Source: Competibacter_A sp002352125
Lineage (GTDB): Bacteria; Pseudomonadota; Gammaproteobacteria; Competibacterales; Competibacteraceae
Length of the DNA: 64,000 nt
Assembly: GCA_035441325.1 (NCBI GenBank)
Contig: DAOROA010000021.1
Coordinates: forward strand, 8,218 to 72,217
Direction of reading: 5' to 3'
This document shows positions 49,230-57,429 of this stretch, piece after piece; the first letter of the stretch is position 1, and each line of letters begins with the position of its first letter. A program made the translations under genes and the position numbers. The notes below the pieces were generated by a model, which was given only the letters and a program-made list of their open reading frames with translations, searched no databases and was not told where the DNA came from.

Positions 49230-49460
49230 ATGTTTGATTGGTTGCTGTGGTTCACCCGCATGGAGAATTCCAAGCCATTGGCGCTGGTGCTGTTTTTTGG
49301 AGCTTTCTGCGGCATCTTGATTTATGTGTTCACCGGCAAGCATCGCGCCAAACGACTGGAATCTTATAAATACATTCCATTCGACGACGATCCACCGCAG
49401 TCCGATAGTTCGCGGTCTGGGCACCGACCCCAATCCCGCAAGGTGATGGACAATGAGTGA
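49230..49460 (+). CDS. ccoQ: cbb3 oxidase small subunit CcoQ
   Basis: The 76-residue product has one membrane helix (PLALVLFFGAFCGILIYVFTG) followed by RAKRLESYKYIPFDDD, the typical CcoQ motif. It stabilises the complex, and overlaps ccoP by 8 bases. The ATG at 49230 is used; an upstream in-frame ATG at 49173 would read through the hairpin. Confidence 0.85.
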   Translation: MFDWLLWFTRMENSKPLALVLFFGAFCGILIYVFTGKHRAKRLESYKYIPFDDDPPQSDSSRSGHRPQSRKVMDNE

Positions 49461-50409
49461 CAATACGCTGAATGTACAACAACAATCCGGTGCGGTTCAG
49501 ACCACCGGCCACGCCTGGGACGGTGATTTGCAGGAATACAACAATCCACTACCTCGTTGGTGGTTGTGGTGTTTTTACGGCACCGTGGTGTTCTCCATTC
49601 TTTATTGGTTCATTTATCCCTCTTGGCCGGTGGGGCAGACTTGGTTAAAGGGATTTGGAACCGTCAGTTACACCATTGCCGATAAGGCGACCGGCAAGGA
49701 GCAGGAACGGGAGCATCGTTGGAATACCCGCGCACTGTTGCTGGAAGATCTCGGCGATGCCGCCAACAACAAGCAGCGCCGGGATATGTTAGCCAAGGTG
49801 CAAGCTGCTGGCTACGACCAAATCGTCAAAGACCCCAAGATGATGGAATTCGTGCGTTCCGTCGGTAAAGGGCTGTTTGGCGATAATTGCGCCGCTTGCC
49901 ATGGCCGCGGTGGCCAAGGTGCGAAAGGAATGTATCCGAACCTGACCGACGACGATTGGCTGTGGGGCGGGAGCATGGATCAGATTCACGAGACTTTGGT
50001 GCGGGGGCGCAACGGCTTCATGCCTGCCTTTGGCCAGGTGCTTAAACCGGAGCAGTTGGATGATGTCGCCGAGTATGTGCTGACTTTGTCGAACGAGGCT
50101 AAACCGAGCGAAGCCTCTGAGCGCGGCAAGGAAATCTTTCATGGCCAAACCGGTGGTTGCTACTATTGCCACGGTGCCGATGCCAAGGGTGTGCAATCGC
50201 AAGGTGCTGCCAACCTAACCGACAAGATTTGGGCTATCGCCGACGTCGACCCGAAAAAAACCTTGCAGGACAACAAGAGTGCCGTCAAAGATTTCGTCGC
50301 TAAAGGTGTGAACAACACTCGCGTGATGCCGGCATGGAAAGATCGTTTATCCCCAACCGACATCAAATTATTGGCAATTTATGTCCGCCAACTGGGTGGT
50401 GCCAAGTAA
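49453..50409 (+). CDS. ccoP: cbb3-type cytochrome c oxidase subunit III (diheme c)
   Basis: The 318-residue protein has an N-terminal helix (WWLWCFYGTVVFSILYWFIYPSWP) and two heme c domains with motifs CAACH and CYYCH. Flanking segments GRGGQGAKGMYPNLTDDDWLWGG and VKDFVAKGVNNTRVMPAWKDRLSPTDIKLLAIYV fit CcoP. It accepts electrons from soluble cytochrome c. Confidence 0.95.
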   Translation: MSDNTLNVQQQSGAVQTTGHAWDGDLQEYNNPLPRWWLWCFYGTVVFSILYWFIYPSWPVGQTWLKGFGTVSYTIADKATGKEQEREHRWNTRALLLEDLGDAANNKQRRDMLAKVQAAGYDQIVKDPKMMEFVRSVGKGLFGDNCAACHGRGGQGAKGMYPNLTDDDWLWGGSMDQIHETLVRGRNGFMPAFGQVLKPEQLDDVAEYVLTLSNEAKPSEASERGKEIFHGQTGGCYYCHGADAKGVQSQGAANLTDKIWAIADVDPKKTLQDNKSAVKDFVAKGVNNTRVMPAWKDRLSPTDIKLLAIYVRQLGGAK

Positions 50410-50450
50410 CGTGTGGTACTCCCAGTAAAACTTGGCCGGTTCATCATAGC

Positions 50451-50477
50451 GCTCACCCCCCTTGTCGGGGGGTGAGC
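50451..50477 (+). terminator. Strong hairpin after ccoP
   Basis: GCTCACCCCCC pairs with GGGGGGTGAGC (11 bp, no mismatch) over a TTGTC loop, followed by CGTTTAT. It separates ccoNOQP from ccoGHIS and should act as a terminator or as an mRNA-stabilising element; the short T-run makes full termination uncertain. Confidence 0.65.
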
Positions 50478-50574
50478 CGTTTATGCCGACCAATTCGATT
50501 TAAGGCGGGTAGAACTGATTTGAGGAGCGGTCGCCGTGATCGTTCGTGCCGATCAATCGTGAATCGAGTGGGTC

Positions 50575-51999
50575 ATGTCTGAAGAATCCGTTCAGCTTTA
50601 TCAAAAGCGTATCCAAATTTATCCGCGCTCGGTCAAAGGTCCATTCCGCAATCTCAAAACCGGTATTTTGATCGTCGCCTACGCTATTTATTACCTTTTG
50701 CCTTGGCTGCGGTGGGATCGGCCGAACGCGCCGGACCAGGCGGTGCTGTACGATTTGCCGGGGCGGCATTTTTACGTTTTTGGCCTGACCATCCAGGTCC
50801 AGGATATTTTCTGGCTGGCCGGCGCGTTGATCATTTTCGCGATCCTGCTGTTTTTCGTGACCGGCCTAGCCGGGCGAGTCTGGTGCGGCTATTTCTGTTT
50901 CCAGACCTTGTGGACCGATCTGTTCATGATGATCGAGCATCGGATACAGGGCGAACGGCCGGCGCGGATGCGGCTCGATAAAGGGCCATGGACACGCGAG
51001 AAGATCCTGAAGAAAGGCGGAACTTACGGCGCATGGCTGTTGGTCTCGTTCTGGACCGGCCTGACCTTCACCATGTACTGGGCGGATGCGCCGACGCTGA
51101 TGGTAGATGTGTTGCTGGGCCGGGCACCTTACCCGGCCTATTTTACTATGTGCTTTCTCACCGCGACCACCTTTGTGATGGCGGGCTTGGCGCGGGAGCA
51201 AGTTTGCACCTACATGTGCCCTTACGCGCGCTTTCAGAGCGCTATGTTCGACCACGATACCCTGATTGTCTCTTACGATGCGCGGCGTGGCGAGGGAGCA
51301 AAAGGCCGAGCTAGTCTTGGCAAGGGACTGAAAAACCGCGATGAGCGCCAAACGCGGGGCGTGGGAGACTGCATCGATTGCGGCTACTGCGTGCAAGTTT
51401 GTCCGGTGGGCATCGACATCCGTAACGGGTTGCAATACCAATGTATTTCCTGCGCGCTGTGCATCGATGCGTGCGATACCATCATGGACAATTTGAAGTG
51501 GCCGCGCGGCCTGATCCGATACACCTCAGAAAATGCGTTAAACGGCAAAAAGACTAACCTGCTTAAACCCAAGACCATCGGTTACGGGGTGATTCTGACG
51601 GCGGCGATCACGATCTTGGCCTGGAGCATCGCGACTCGCGCTCCTTATACGGCGACGGTCGAACAGGTTCGACAGCCGTTGTACTCCCAATTGGCGGACG
51701 GCAGTATCCGCAATACCTACGAAATCAAGCTGAACAATAAATTGACTGCGCCGATGACGCTCGGCATCGGCATCGAAGGTTTGTCCAGCGCAGTTTTGGA
51801 CATGGATGGCATGGAACGCATCACCTTGGAGCCTCAGGAGCGGCTCAAACTGCTAGCCCGCGTCCAAGTTGCACCCGATCCGACGGGAGTAGGAGAGACC
51901 GGCAATAAAATCACTTTTGTCGTCAAGCTGTTGGACGGCGCAACGGCTAATCCGATCCGGCGGGAAGTGCCGTTCTCCATGCCGGAAGACGGTCGATGA
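50575..51999 (+). CDS. ccoG: cbb3 oxidase accessory protein CcoG (FixG-like ferredoxin)
   Basis: The 474-residue membrane protein has several N-terminal helices with CGYFCFQTLW, two 4Fe-4S motifs (CIDCGYCVQVCPVGIDIRNG and CISCALCIDACDTIM) and a C-terminal periplasmic Ig-like domain (YEIKLNNKLTAPMTLGIGIEGL). In homologues CcoG reduces Cu(II) to support copper delivery to CcoN. It overlaps ccoH by four bases. Confidence 0.95.
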   Translation: MSEESVQLYQKRIQIYPRSVKGPFRNLKTGILIVAYAIYYLLPWLRWDRPNAPDQAVLYDLPGRHFYVFGLTIQVQDIFWLAGALIIFAILLFFVTGLAGRVWCGYFCFQTLWTDLFMMIEHRIQGERPARMRLDKGPWTREKILKKGGTYGAWLLVSFWTGLTFTMYWADAPTLMVDVLLGRAPYPAYFTMCFLTATTFVMAGLAREQVCTYMCPYARFQSAMFDHDTLIVSYDARRGEGAKGRASLGKGLKNRDERQTRGVGDCIDCGYCVQVCPVGIDIRNGLQYQCISCALCIDACDTIMDNLKWPRGLIRYTSENALNGKKTNLLKPKTIGYGVILTAAITILAWSIATRAPYTATVEQVRQPLYSQLADGSIRNTYEIKLNNKLTAPMTLGIGIEGLSSAVLDMDGMERITLEPQERLKLLARVQVAPDPTGVGETGNKITFVVKLLDGATANPIRREVPFSMPEDGR

Positions 52000-52790
52000 C
52001 CGATCTGTTGCTCGATCTTATCGTCGGTGCCGGGTTGATTCTGCTCGCAAATTTAGCGCTGGTTCGCTTCGCCCGTACCAGCGCGAAGCAAGCTGCCGCT
52101 GTGGCCGCTTTGGCGACCGTCGGGCTTTACGTACCCTACGGCATCGTGCGTTGGCCCGGCGGCGATGTATTCGCGATCCATTTATGCATTTATCTGTTGG
52201 TTTCGTTGGCCTACGCGATCCTGCCGAGTGCCCGCGCCGACGGCAAGAGATTACACTGGGGTCCGGCGATGATCGGCGGCTTTTTCGTCTTCGTCGCCGT
52301 GTCGGGCGCGGTGTTCGTCGCCGTCGCCGAGCGCGGCCTGACGCCTTCTCTTCAAAGCTGGTTGTTACCGGAGGCCGATAGTGGTCGCGAAGTGACGTCG
52401 GTGTTTCCGGGAGTGATCTCGCACGATTTCCAGCAAAAGGAACAGCTATACAATCTCTATCTCCAACAGGTGGAACGGCAGCGGCAACGAGGTTGGCAAA
52501 TCCAGAAAGGGTGGTTGAGTGAACCGGCGGCGAACCAGCCAGCGATATTTCGAGTGGTGGTACGAACCCGTGAAGGCGAACCGGTGTCCGGTGCGTCTGT
52601 GACCGGTCAGTTTCTTCGCCCTTCGACCAGCAAGCGGGATGTCGCCTTCGATTTGACCGAAACCGATGCGGGAGTCTACGAAACGAAATTGATTTTGCCG
52701 CTGGCGGGCAACTGGAATCTGGTGCTACAGATTCGGAGAGGCGAAGATTTGCACGAAATCCGTGCCGTCACGCGAGTATTGGACCGTTAG
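51996..52790 (+). CDS. ccoH: CcoH/FixH-family protein with extra N-terminal membrane domain
   Basis: The last about 130 residues match FixH (SHDFQQKEQLYNLYLQQVERQRQRGWQ, then a beta domain LRPSTSKRDVAFDLTETDAGVYETKLILPLAGNWNLVLQIRRGED). The first about 115 residues add at least three hydrophobic helices (LLLDLIVGAGLILLANLALVRFA, AAVAALATVGLYVPYGIV, FAIHLCIYLLVSLAYAILPS, MIGGFFVFVAVSGAVFVAVA), whereas standard FixH has one helix and about 160 residues. It is probably a fused or extended variant, still within the ccoGHIS order. FixH is needed for cbb3 assembly. Confidence 0.8.
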   Translation: MTDLLLDLIVGAGLILLANLALVRFARTSAKQAAAVAALATVGLYVPYGIVRWPGGDVFAIHLCIYLLVSLAYAILPSARADGKRLHWGPAMIGGFFVFVAVSGAVFVAVAERGLTPSLQSWLLPEADSGREVTSVFPGVISHDFQQKEQLYNLYLQQVERQRQRGWQIQKGWLSEPAANQPAIFRVVVRTREGEPVSGASVTGQFLRPSTSKRDVAFDLTETDAGVYETKLILPLAGNWNLVLQIRRGEDLHEIRAVTRVLDR

Positions 52791-52838
52791 AATGCGGTCG
52801 AGCGGTAACCATCTTGCCGGGATTTGACGCCGACCCTC

Positions 52839-55304
52839 ATGTCCGTTTCCGCCGCAACGCTCGCTTCGAATACTTCTACCGCAGCCGAAGCGGCCTGCTT
52901 TCACTGCGGATTGCCGATTCCGCCGGGCGCGCGTTATGCCGCGCTGATCGATGGTCGGAGCCAACCGATGTGTTGTCGTGGTTGTCAAGCGGTAGCGGAA
53001 GCCATCGTGGCTGCTGGCTTGACCGACTTTTACCGCTATCGCACTACGTCTTCGCGCCGGGCAGAGGATTTGGTTCCCGAGTCGTTGCGAGCTTTAGAGC
53101 TTTACGACCGGCCGGATTTGCAAAAGAGTTTTGTGCACACCGAGAGCGAACACGTTCGGGACGCGGCGCTGATGATGGAAGGTATCGTTTGCGCGGCCTG
53201 CGTTTGGTTGAACGAACACCATGTCGGCCGATTGCCGGGCGTGCTGGAATTTCGGGTGAACTATTCCACCCACCGTGCCCAAGTGCGTTGGGACGAGCGC
53301 CAAATCCAGCTTAGCGAGATTCTGGCGGCTATCTCCGCCATTGGCTACATTGCCCATCCCTTCGATCCTCGCCGCCAAGAAGTATTGCAAAAACGCGAGC
53401 GCACCGTAGCCTTGCGCCGGCTTGCGGTGGCCGGGCTCGGTTCGATGCAGGTGATGATGCTGGCAGTTGCTTTGTATGCTGGCGACTATCAAGGCATGGA
53501 AGAATGGATTCGGGTTTTCCTGCGCTGGATTTGTCTGGTTCTGTCGCTTCCGGTGGTAACGTATGCCGCTTGGCCGTTCTATAGCGCCGCTTGGCGCGAT
53601 TTGCGGCGCGGACGACCGGGGATGGACGTGCCGGTATCGTTGGCCGTTCTGGCGGCCTTTGTTGCCAGTGCTTGGTACACCTGGCAGGGCGGCGGCGAGA
53701 TTTACTACGATTCGGCGACCATGTTCGTGTTTTTTCTGTTGACCGGCCGATTTCTCGAAATGACCGCTCGCCACCGGGCCGGACAGATATCCGAGGCGCT
53801 GGTGCGGATGCTGCCGGCGACCGCTACCCGTTTATTGGCAGATGGCGGCGAGGAAGTGGTTCCCATCGCCGAATTGGTGCCCGGCGATCGAGTGCTGGTG
53901 CGGCCAGGATCGACCGTTCCGGCCGATGGTCGGGTCGAGGAGGGGGCGAGCAGCGTGGACGAATCGCTGTTGACCGGCGAGAGTTTACCGCTGCCGCGCC
54001 GCGCGGGCGAAGCGCTGATCGGGGGGGCGGTCAACGTGGAAAGCCCCCTGGTGATGCAGGTCGAAAAGGTCGGATCCGATACCGTGCTTTCGGCTATCGT
54101 GCGCTTGTTGGATCGCGCCCAGAGCGAGAAACCCCGTCTTGCGTTGTTGGCCGACCGTATTGCCGGTTGGTTCGTCGCCGCGCTGTTGATCGTGGCGACG
54201 GTGGTTTTTGGGGCTTGGTGGTCGCTTTGCGATTTCGACACCGCGTTTCGCGTCACCCTGTCGGTGTTGGTGGTCACCTGTCCCTGCGCGCTGTCTTTGG
54301 CTACGCCGACCGCCATCGTGGCGGCGACTGGCGCGCTGACCCGACTCGGGTTGCTGACCACGCGCGGTCACGCCTTGGAAACCTTGGCACGGGCGACACA
54401 CATCATTTTCGACAAAACGGGAACCTTGACCTATGGCCGTCCACAGGTCGTGGCGGTGGAACCGTCTAGCAATCTGGAAGCTCAGCGGTGTTTGGCGCTG
54501 GCGGCCGCGCTGGAACGCGGTTCCGAGCATCCAGTTGGCCGGGCTTTAGTGGAGGCGGCGGGTTCGGCCATACTAAGCGCGACCGAATTGCGCAATACGC
54601 CCGGCAGCGGCGTGGAAGGCTGGATCGAAGGATGCCGGTATCGGGTGGGTCGATCCGAGTTCGTGGCAGATTTGAGCGCGACCCCAGCGGTCGAACGAAC
54701 CGATCTCGATGATGCCGCCAGCACTTGGGTGGCGCTGGGCGATCAGTCTGGCGTGCTGGCCTGGTTTCGATTGGCCGACAGTTTGCGGCCGGGCGCAGCG
54801 GCGGCGGTGGCGGCGCTGCAAGATCGCGGTCTGACGGTGGAGTTGCTGAGCGGTGATTGTGCGGAGGTGGTCATGCACGTTGCCCGCGAAGTGGGGATCA
54901 CCGAAGTTGTCGGGGAGATGTCGCCGCAAGATAAACTAGAGCGGTTGCGATCACTGCAAGAAAAGGGAAAGGTGGTGGCGATGGTCGGCGATGGGGTCAA
55001 CGATGCGCCGGTATTAGCAGCGGCTCAGGTATCGTTGGCGATGGGAAGCGGTACCCAACTCGCTCATGCCACAGCGGACATGATTCTGCTGTCGGAACGG
55101 TTGGAGCATGTGGTTTGTGGCGTGGATATGGCCCGACGCACCGTGGCGATCATGCGCGAGAATTTCGCTTGGGCTATCGGATACAATTTGATCGCGTTGC
55201 CGCTGGCCGTTGGAGGGTGGCTAACTCCCTGGATGTCGGCGCTCGGAATGTCGTTCAGTTCGCTGTTGGTCGTGGTGAACGCGCTGCGGCTCCGGCGAGC
55301 TTGA
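52839..55304 (+). CDS. ccoI: Copper-translocating P-type ATPase CcoI/FixI
   Basis: The 821-residue P1B ATPase begins with a Cys-rich segment (CFHCGLPIP, MCCRGCQAVAEAI) and a heavy-metal-associated domain with GIVCAACVW. The core shows TGES, the transmembrane metal motif VVTCPCALSLATP, phosphorylation site DKTGTLTYG, HP of the ATP domain (SEHPVGRAL) and GDGVNDAPVL. It exports copper for cbb3 oxidase maturation. The ATG at 52839 is used; an in-frame TTG lies at 52824. Confidence 0.95.
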   Translation: MSVSAATLASNTSTAAEAACFHCGLPIPPGARYAALIDGRSQPMCCRGCQAVAEAIVAAGLTDFYRYRTTSSRRAEDLVPESLRALELYDRPDLQKSFVHTESEHVRDAALMMEGIVCAACVWLNEHHVGRLPGVLEFRVNYSTHRAQVRWDERQIQLSEILAAISAIGYIAHPFDPRRQEVLQKRERTVALRRLAVAGLGSMQVMMLAVALYAGDYQGMEEWIRVFLRWICLVLSLPVVTYAAWPFYSAAWRDLRRGRPGMDVPVSLAVLAAFVASAWYTWQGGGEIYYDSATMFVFFLLTGRFLEMTARHRAGQISEALVRMLPATATRLLADGGEEVVPIAELVPGDRVLVRPGSTVPADGRVEEGASSVDESLLTGESLPLPRRAGEALIGGAVNVESPLVMQVEKVGSDTVLSAIVRLLDRAQSEKPRLALLADRIAGWFVAALLIVATVVFGAWWSLCDFDTAFRVTLSVLVVTCPCALSLATPTAIVAATGALTRLGLLTTRGHALETLARATHIIFDKTGTLTYGRPQVVAVEPSSNLEAQRCLALAAALERGSEHPVGRALVEAAGSAILSATELRNTPGSGVEGWIEGCRYRVGRSEFVADLSATPAVERTDLDDAASTWVALGDQSGVLAWFRLADSLRPGAAAAVAALQDRGLTVELLSGDCAEVVMHVAREVGITEVVGEMSPQDKLERLRSLQEKGKVVAMVGDGVNDAPVLAAAQVSLAMGSGTQLAHATADMILLSERLEHVVCGVDMARRTVAIMRENFAWAIGYNLIALPLAVGGWLTPWMSALGMSFSSLLVVVNALRLRRA

Positions 55305-55322
55305 GATGGGAGCGATTGCATC

Positions 55323-55520
55323 GTGCGCATTCTTTATCTGTTGATACCGATGGCTCTAGGCGTGGTGGGTGTAGCGCTGTGGGCCTTTCTCTGGGCGGTG
55401 CGAACCGGTCAGTTCGACGATCTCGAAGGACCAGCCCACCGCATTCTGATGGACGACGACGATCCGCGAATTCCTCGGTTTCGCCAGCGGCAGGATGACG
55501 ATAAACCCTTGAATGAATGA
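55323..55520 (+). CDS. ccoS: cbb3 oxidase maturation protein CcoS
   Basis: The 65-residue protein has one helix (ILYLLIPMALGVVGVALWAFLWAV), then RTGQFDDLEGPAHRILMDDD, the characteristic CcoS signature. It closes the ccoGHIS set, is needed for cofactor insertion in homologues, and starts with GTG. Confidence 0.9.
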   Translation: MRILYLLIPMALGVVGVALWAFLWAVRTGQFDDLEGPAHRILMDDDDPRIPRFRQRQDDDKPLNE

Positions 55521-55565
55521 AACAAGCGATTTAGTATTTCGCTATAAACCGCAAGGAGAAAAACG

Positions 55566-55667
55566 ATGTTCACGTTCCAAAATTTGCCGCTTACCATCAT
55601 TATTGCGTTGATCGTTGCCGCCTACTTGAGCTTTTTCTCTGCGGTTCCCTGGGGTAATCTGTTTTAG
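55566..55667 (+). CDS. 33-residue single-helix membrane protein downstream of ccoS (possible cbb3 small subunit)
   Basis: A small frame with an excellent ribosome site (AAGGAG at 55552-55557, 8 bases before the ATG) encodes MFTFQNLPL, then a helix (TIIIALIVAAYLSFFSAV) and PWGNLF before the stop. It is 45 bases after ccoS and followed by a terminator, so it is a likely last gene of the cbb3 operon. Pseudomonas stutzeri has a single-helix 37-aa subunit (CcoM) of the cbb3 oxidase; this protein could be its functional counterpart, which is inference. Confidence 0.65.
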   Translation: MFTFQNLPLTIIIALIVAAYLSFFSAVPWGNLF

Positions 55668-55753
55668 GTGGCCCGCTGGCTGTTCCCGGCGATTTTCCTT
55701 TTTCGTATGGGTTATTTGCCACGTAGGGCATTCCGGAAAGCGATTTTCCCGAC

Positions 55754-55790
55754 AACCGCCTTTCGCCGCAGAGGGAAGGCGGTTTTTGTT
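55754..55790 (+). terminator. Terminator of the cbb3 cluster
   Basis: AACCGCCTT and AAGGCGGTT form a 9-bp stem over a 13-base loop, followed by TTTGTTG. It precedes birA by 24 bases. Confidence 0.6.
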
Positions 55791-55813
55791 GTCTTCGAAA
55801 CGAGATCGGGCAA

Positions 55814-56626
55814 ATGAGCGTCGCGTTAGAGCTGTTAAATCGGGATCGCATTTTGGCCGAATTGCCGGATGTGGCTTGTAACCGCTTGAGTCGGCTAGAG
55901 GTCTATCCGACCCTGGATTCGACCAACGCTTATTTGTTGGAAGGTGCCCGCGCCGGTTGGCCCAGTGGTGCGGTTTGTTTGGCCGAACGGCAAACCGCCG
56001 GTCGAGGTCGGCAGGGTCGAAACTGGGTAACGCCGTTTGGCGCTGGTCTGGCTTTTTCGCTGCTCTGGCGCTTCGAGGTGTCGCCCGAAGCGTTGGGTGG
56101 CCTGAGCCTCGTGACCGGTATTGCCGTGGCTCGGGCGTTGCAGAACTTGGGTGTTTTGGAAGTGGGTCTGAAATGGCCGAACGATATTTGGTGGCATGAG
56201 CGCAAGCTGGGCGGGATTTTGCTGGAGTCCGGTGGGACTGCAAGAATGTTTTACGTGGTGGCTGGCATCGGTTTAAACGTGGCTTTGCCGGATCCCGATG
56301 CAGCGCTCATCGATCAGCCCTGGGTCGATTTGCGGGAAATTTTGGGGGCGGTTCCAGTTGACCGCAACCGGTTGGCCGCCGCGTTGATCGGTGATTTGAT
56401 CGGCGCGTTCTGCCGGTTTCAAGAGAGTGGGTTTGCTGGATTTACCGAAGAATGGGTGCGCTTTGATCGAGTGCGGGGGCGGCGAGTGCATTTGCAGTTG
56501 CCCAATACCACGGTGGCGGGCATTGCCCGAGGCGTAGACGCAACCGGCGCGTTGCTGCTGGAAACCGAAGATGGACGGCTAAGCTCCTATCTGGGCGGTG
56601 AAATCGGTTTAAGGGTGGGATCGTGA
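55814..56626 (+). CDS. birA: Biotin-[acetyl-CoA-carboxylase] ligase
   Basis: The 270-residue ligase has the biotin/ATP loop QTAGRGRQGRNWVTPFGAGLAFSLLW, the KWPNDIWWHERKLGGILLE segment and VAGIGLNVALP. The N-terminal helix-turn-helix of E. coli BirA is missing (about 50 residues shorter), so it is a monofunctional ligase that cannot repress bio genes. coaX starts 4 bases before its end. A paired birA-coaX arrangement is standard in many proteobacteria. Confidence 0.92.
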   Translation: MSVALELLNRDRILAELPDVACNRLSRLEVYPTLDSTNAYLLEGARAGWPSGAVCLAERQTAGRGRQGRNWVTPFGAGLAFSLLWRFEVSPEALGGLSLVTGIAVARALQNLGVLEVGLKWPNDIWWHERKLGGILLESGGTARMFYVVAGIGLNVALPDPDAALIDQPWVDLREILGAVPVDRNRLAAALIGDLIGAFCRFQESGFAGFTEEWVRFDRVRGRRVHLQLPNTTVAGIARGVDATGALLLETEDGRLSSYLGGEIGLRVGS

Positions 56627-57372
56627 TCTTGCTGGCCGATGTCGGCAATAGCCGGATCAAATGGGTGATCGACGAGGACGGAAAATTCCGGACGCGCGGT
56701 CGGGCTAGTCATGGCGAAGAGGAGTGGGCCGAACTCGCTGCCCGGCAGTGGGGGCATTTGCCGCGTCCGGCGCGCGCGTTGATCGTCAGTGTTGCTGGTT
56801 CCGAAGCGCGTGCGGGATTAGAGAAGTGGATCGAGCAGACCTGGGCTATCGAAGCGGAGTTTGTAGTTTCGACGGCAGCAGCGTGCGGTGTTCGTAATGC
56901 GTATGCCGAACCGGAACGATTGGGAGCGGATCGCTGGGTTGCGATGATTGCAGCACGGGCCTTGACCCAACAGATTTGTTACGTCGTCGATTGCGGTACT
57001 GCGCTGACCATCGATGCCTTGGCGGCAGATGGCCAACATTTGGGCGGAGTGATCGTTCCGGGCGCAAGGCTGATGCGCGAGGCGCTGTATCGGGAAACCC
57101 GGCAAATTCCACCCGAAGGAGGGGAGCCTCGCTTATTCGGCCAAAGCACTCGCGACTGTGTCTGGGGGGGGGCGATCCATGCGGTTGCTGCTGCTATCGA
57201 TGGTATTACCGAGCGAATGATGGCAGTCAGTGGTTCGGGAGCACGGTTTTTGACTGGCGGCGGCGCCGAAGCGATCTCGCCTTATCTGCTGCGGCAGTAT
57301 CGGCTAGAACCCGATCTGATTTTTCGCGGGTTGCAGGTCATTGCCGGGCAGAATCGAGGGCCGGTTCGCTGA
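56623..57372 (+). CDS. coaX: Type III pantothenate kinase
   Basis: The 249-residue ASKHA-fold kinase has the phosphate-1 motif LLADVGNSRIKW, GADRWVAMIAARAL, VVDCGTALTIDALAADGQHLGGVIVPG and LTGGGAEAISPYL. It phosphorylates pantothenate at the first step of coenzyme A synthesis. It starts with GTG inside the birA stop region. Confidence 0.93.
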   Translation: MILLADVGNSRIKWVIDEDGKFRTRGRASHGEEEWAELAARQWGHLPRPARALIVSVAGSEARAGLEKWIEQTWAIEAEFVVSTAAACGVRNAYAEPERLGADRWVAMIAARALTQQICYVVDCGTALTIDALAADGQHLGGVIVPGARLMREALYRETRQIPPEGGEPRLFGQSTRDCVWGGAIHAVAAAIDGITERMMAVSGSGARFLTGGGAEAISPYLLRQYRLEPDLIFRGLQVIAGQNRGPVR

Positions 57373-57429
57373 CTGCTTTTTCCTCTCCACGGATCGGCCG
57401 GTATCACGCGAAGTGGAGCCGACAGTCGA

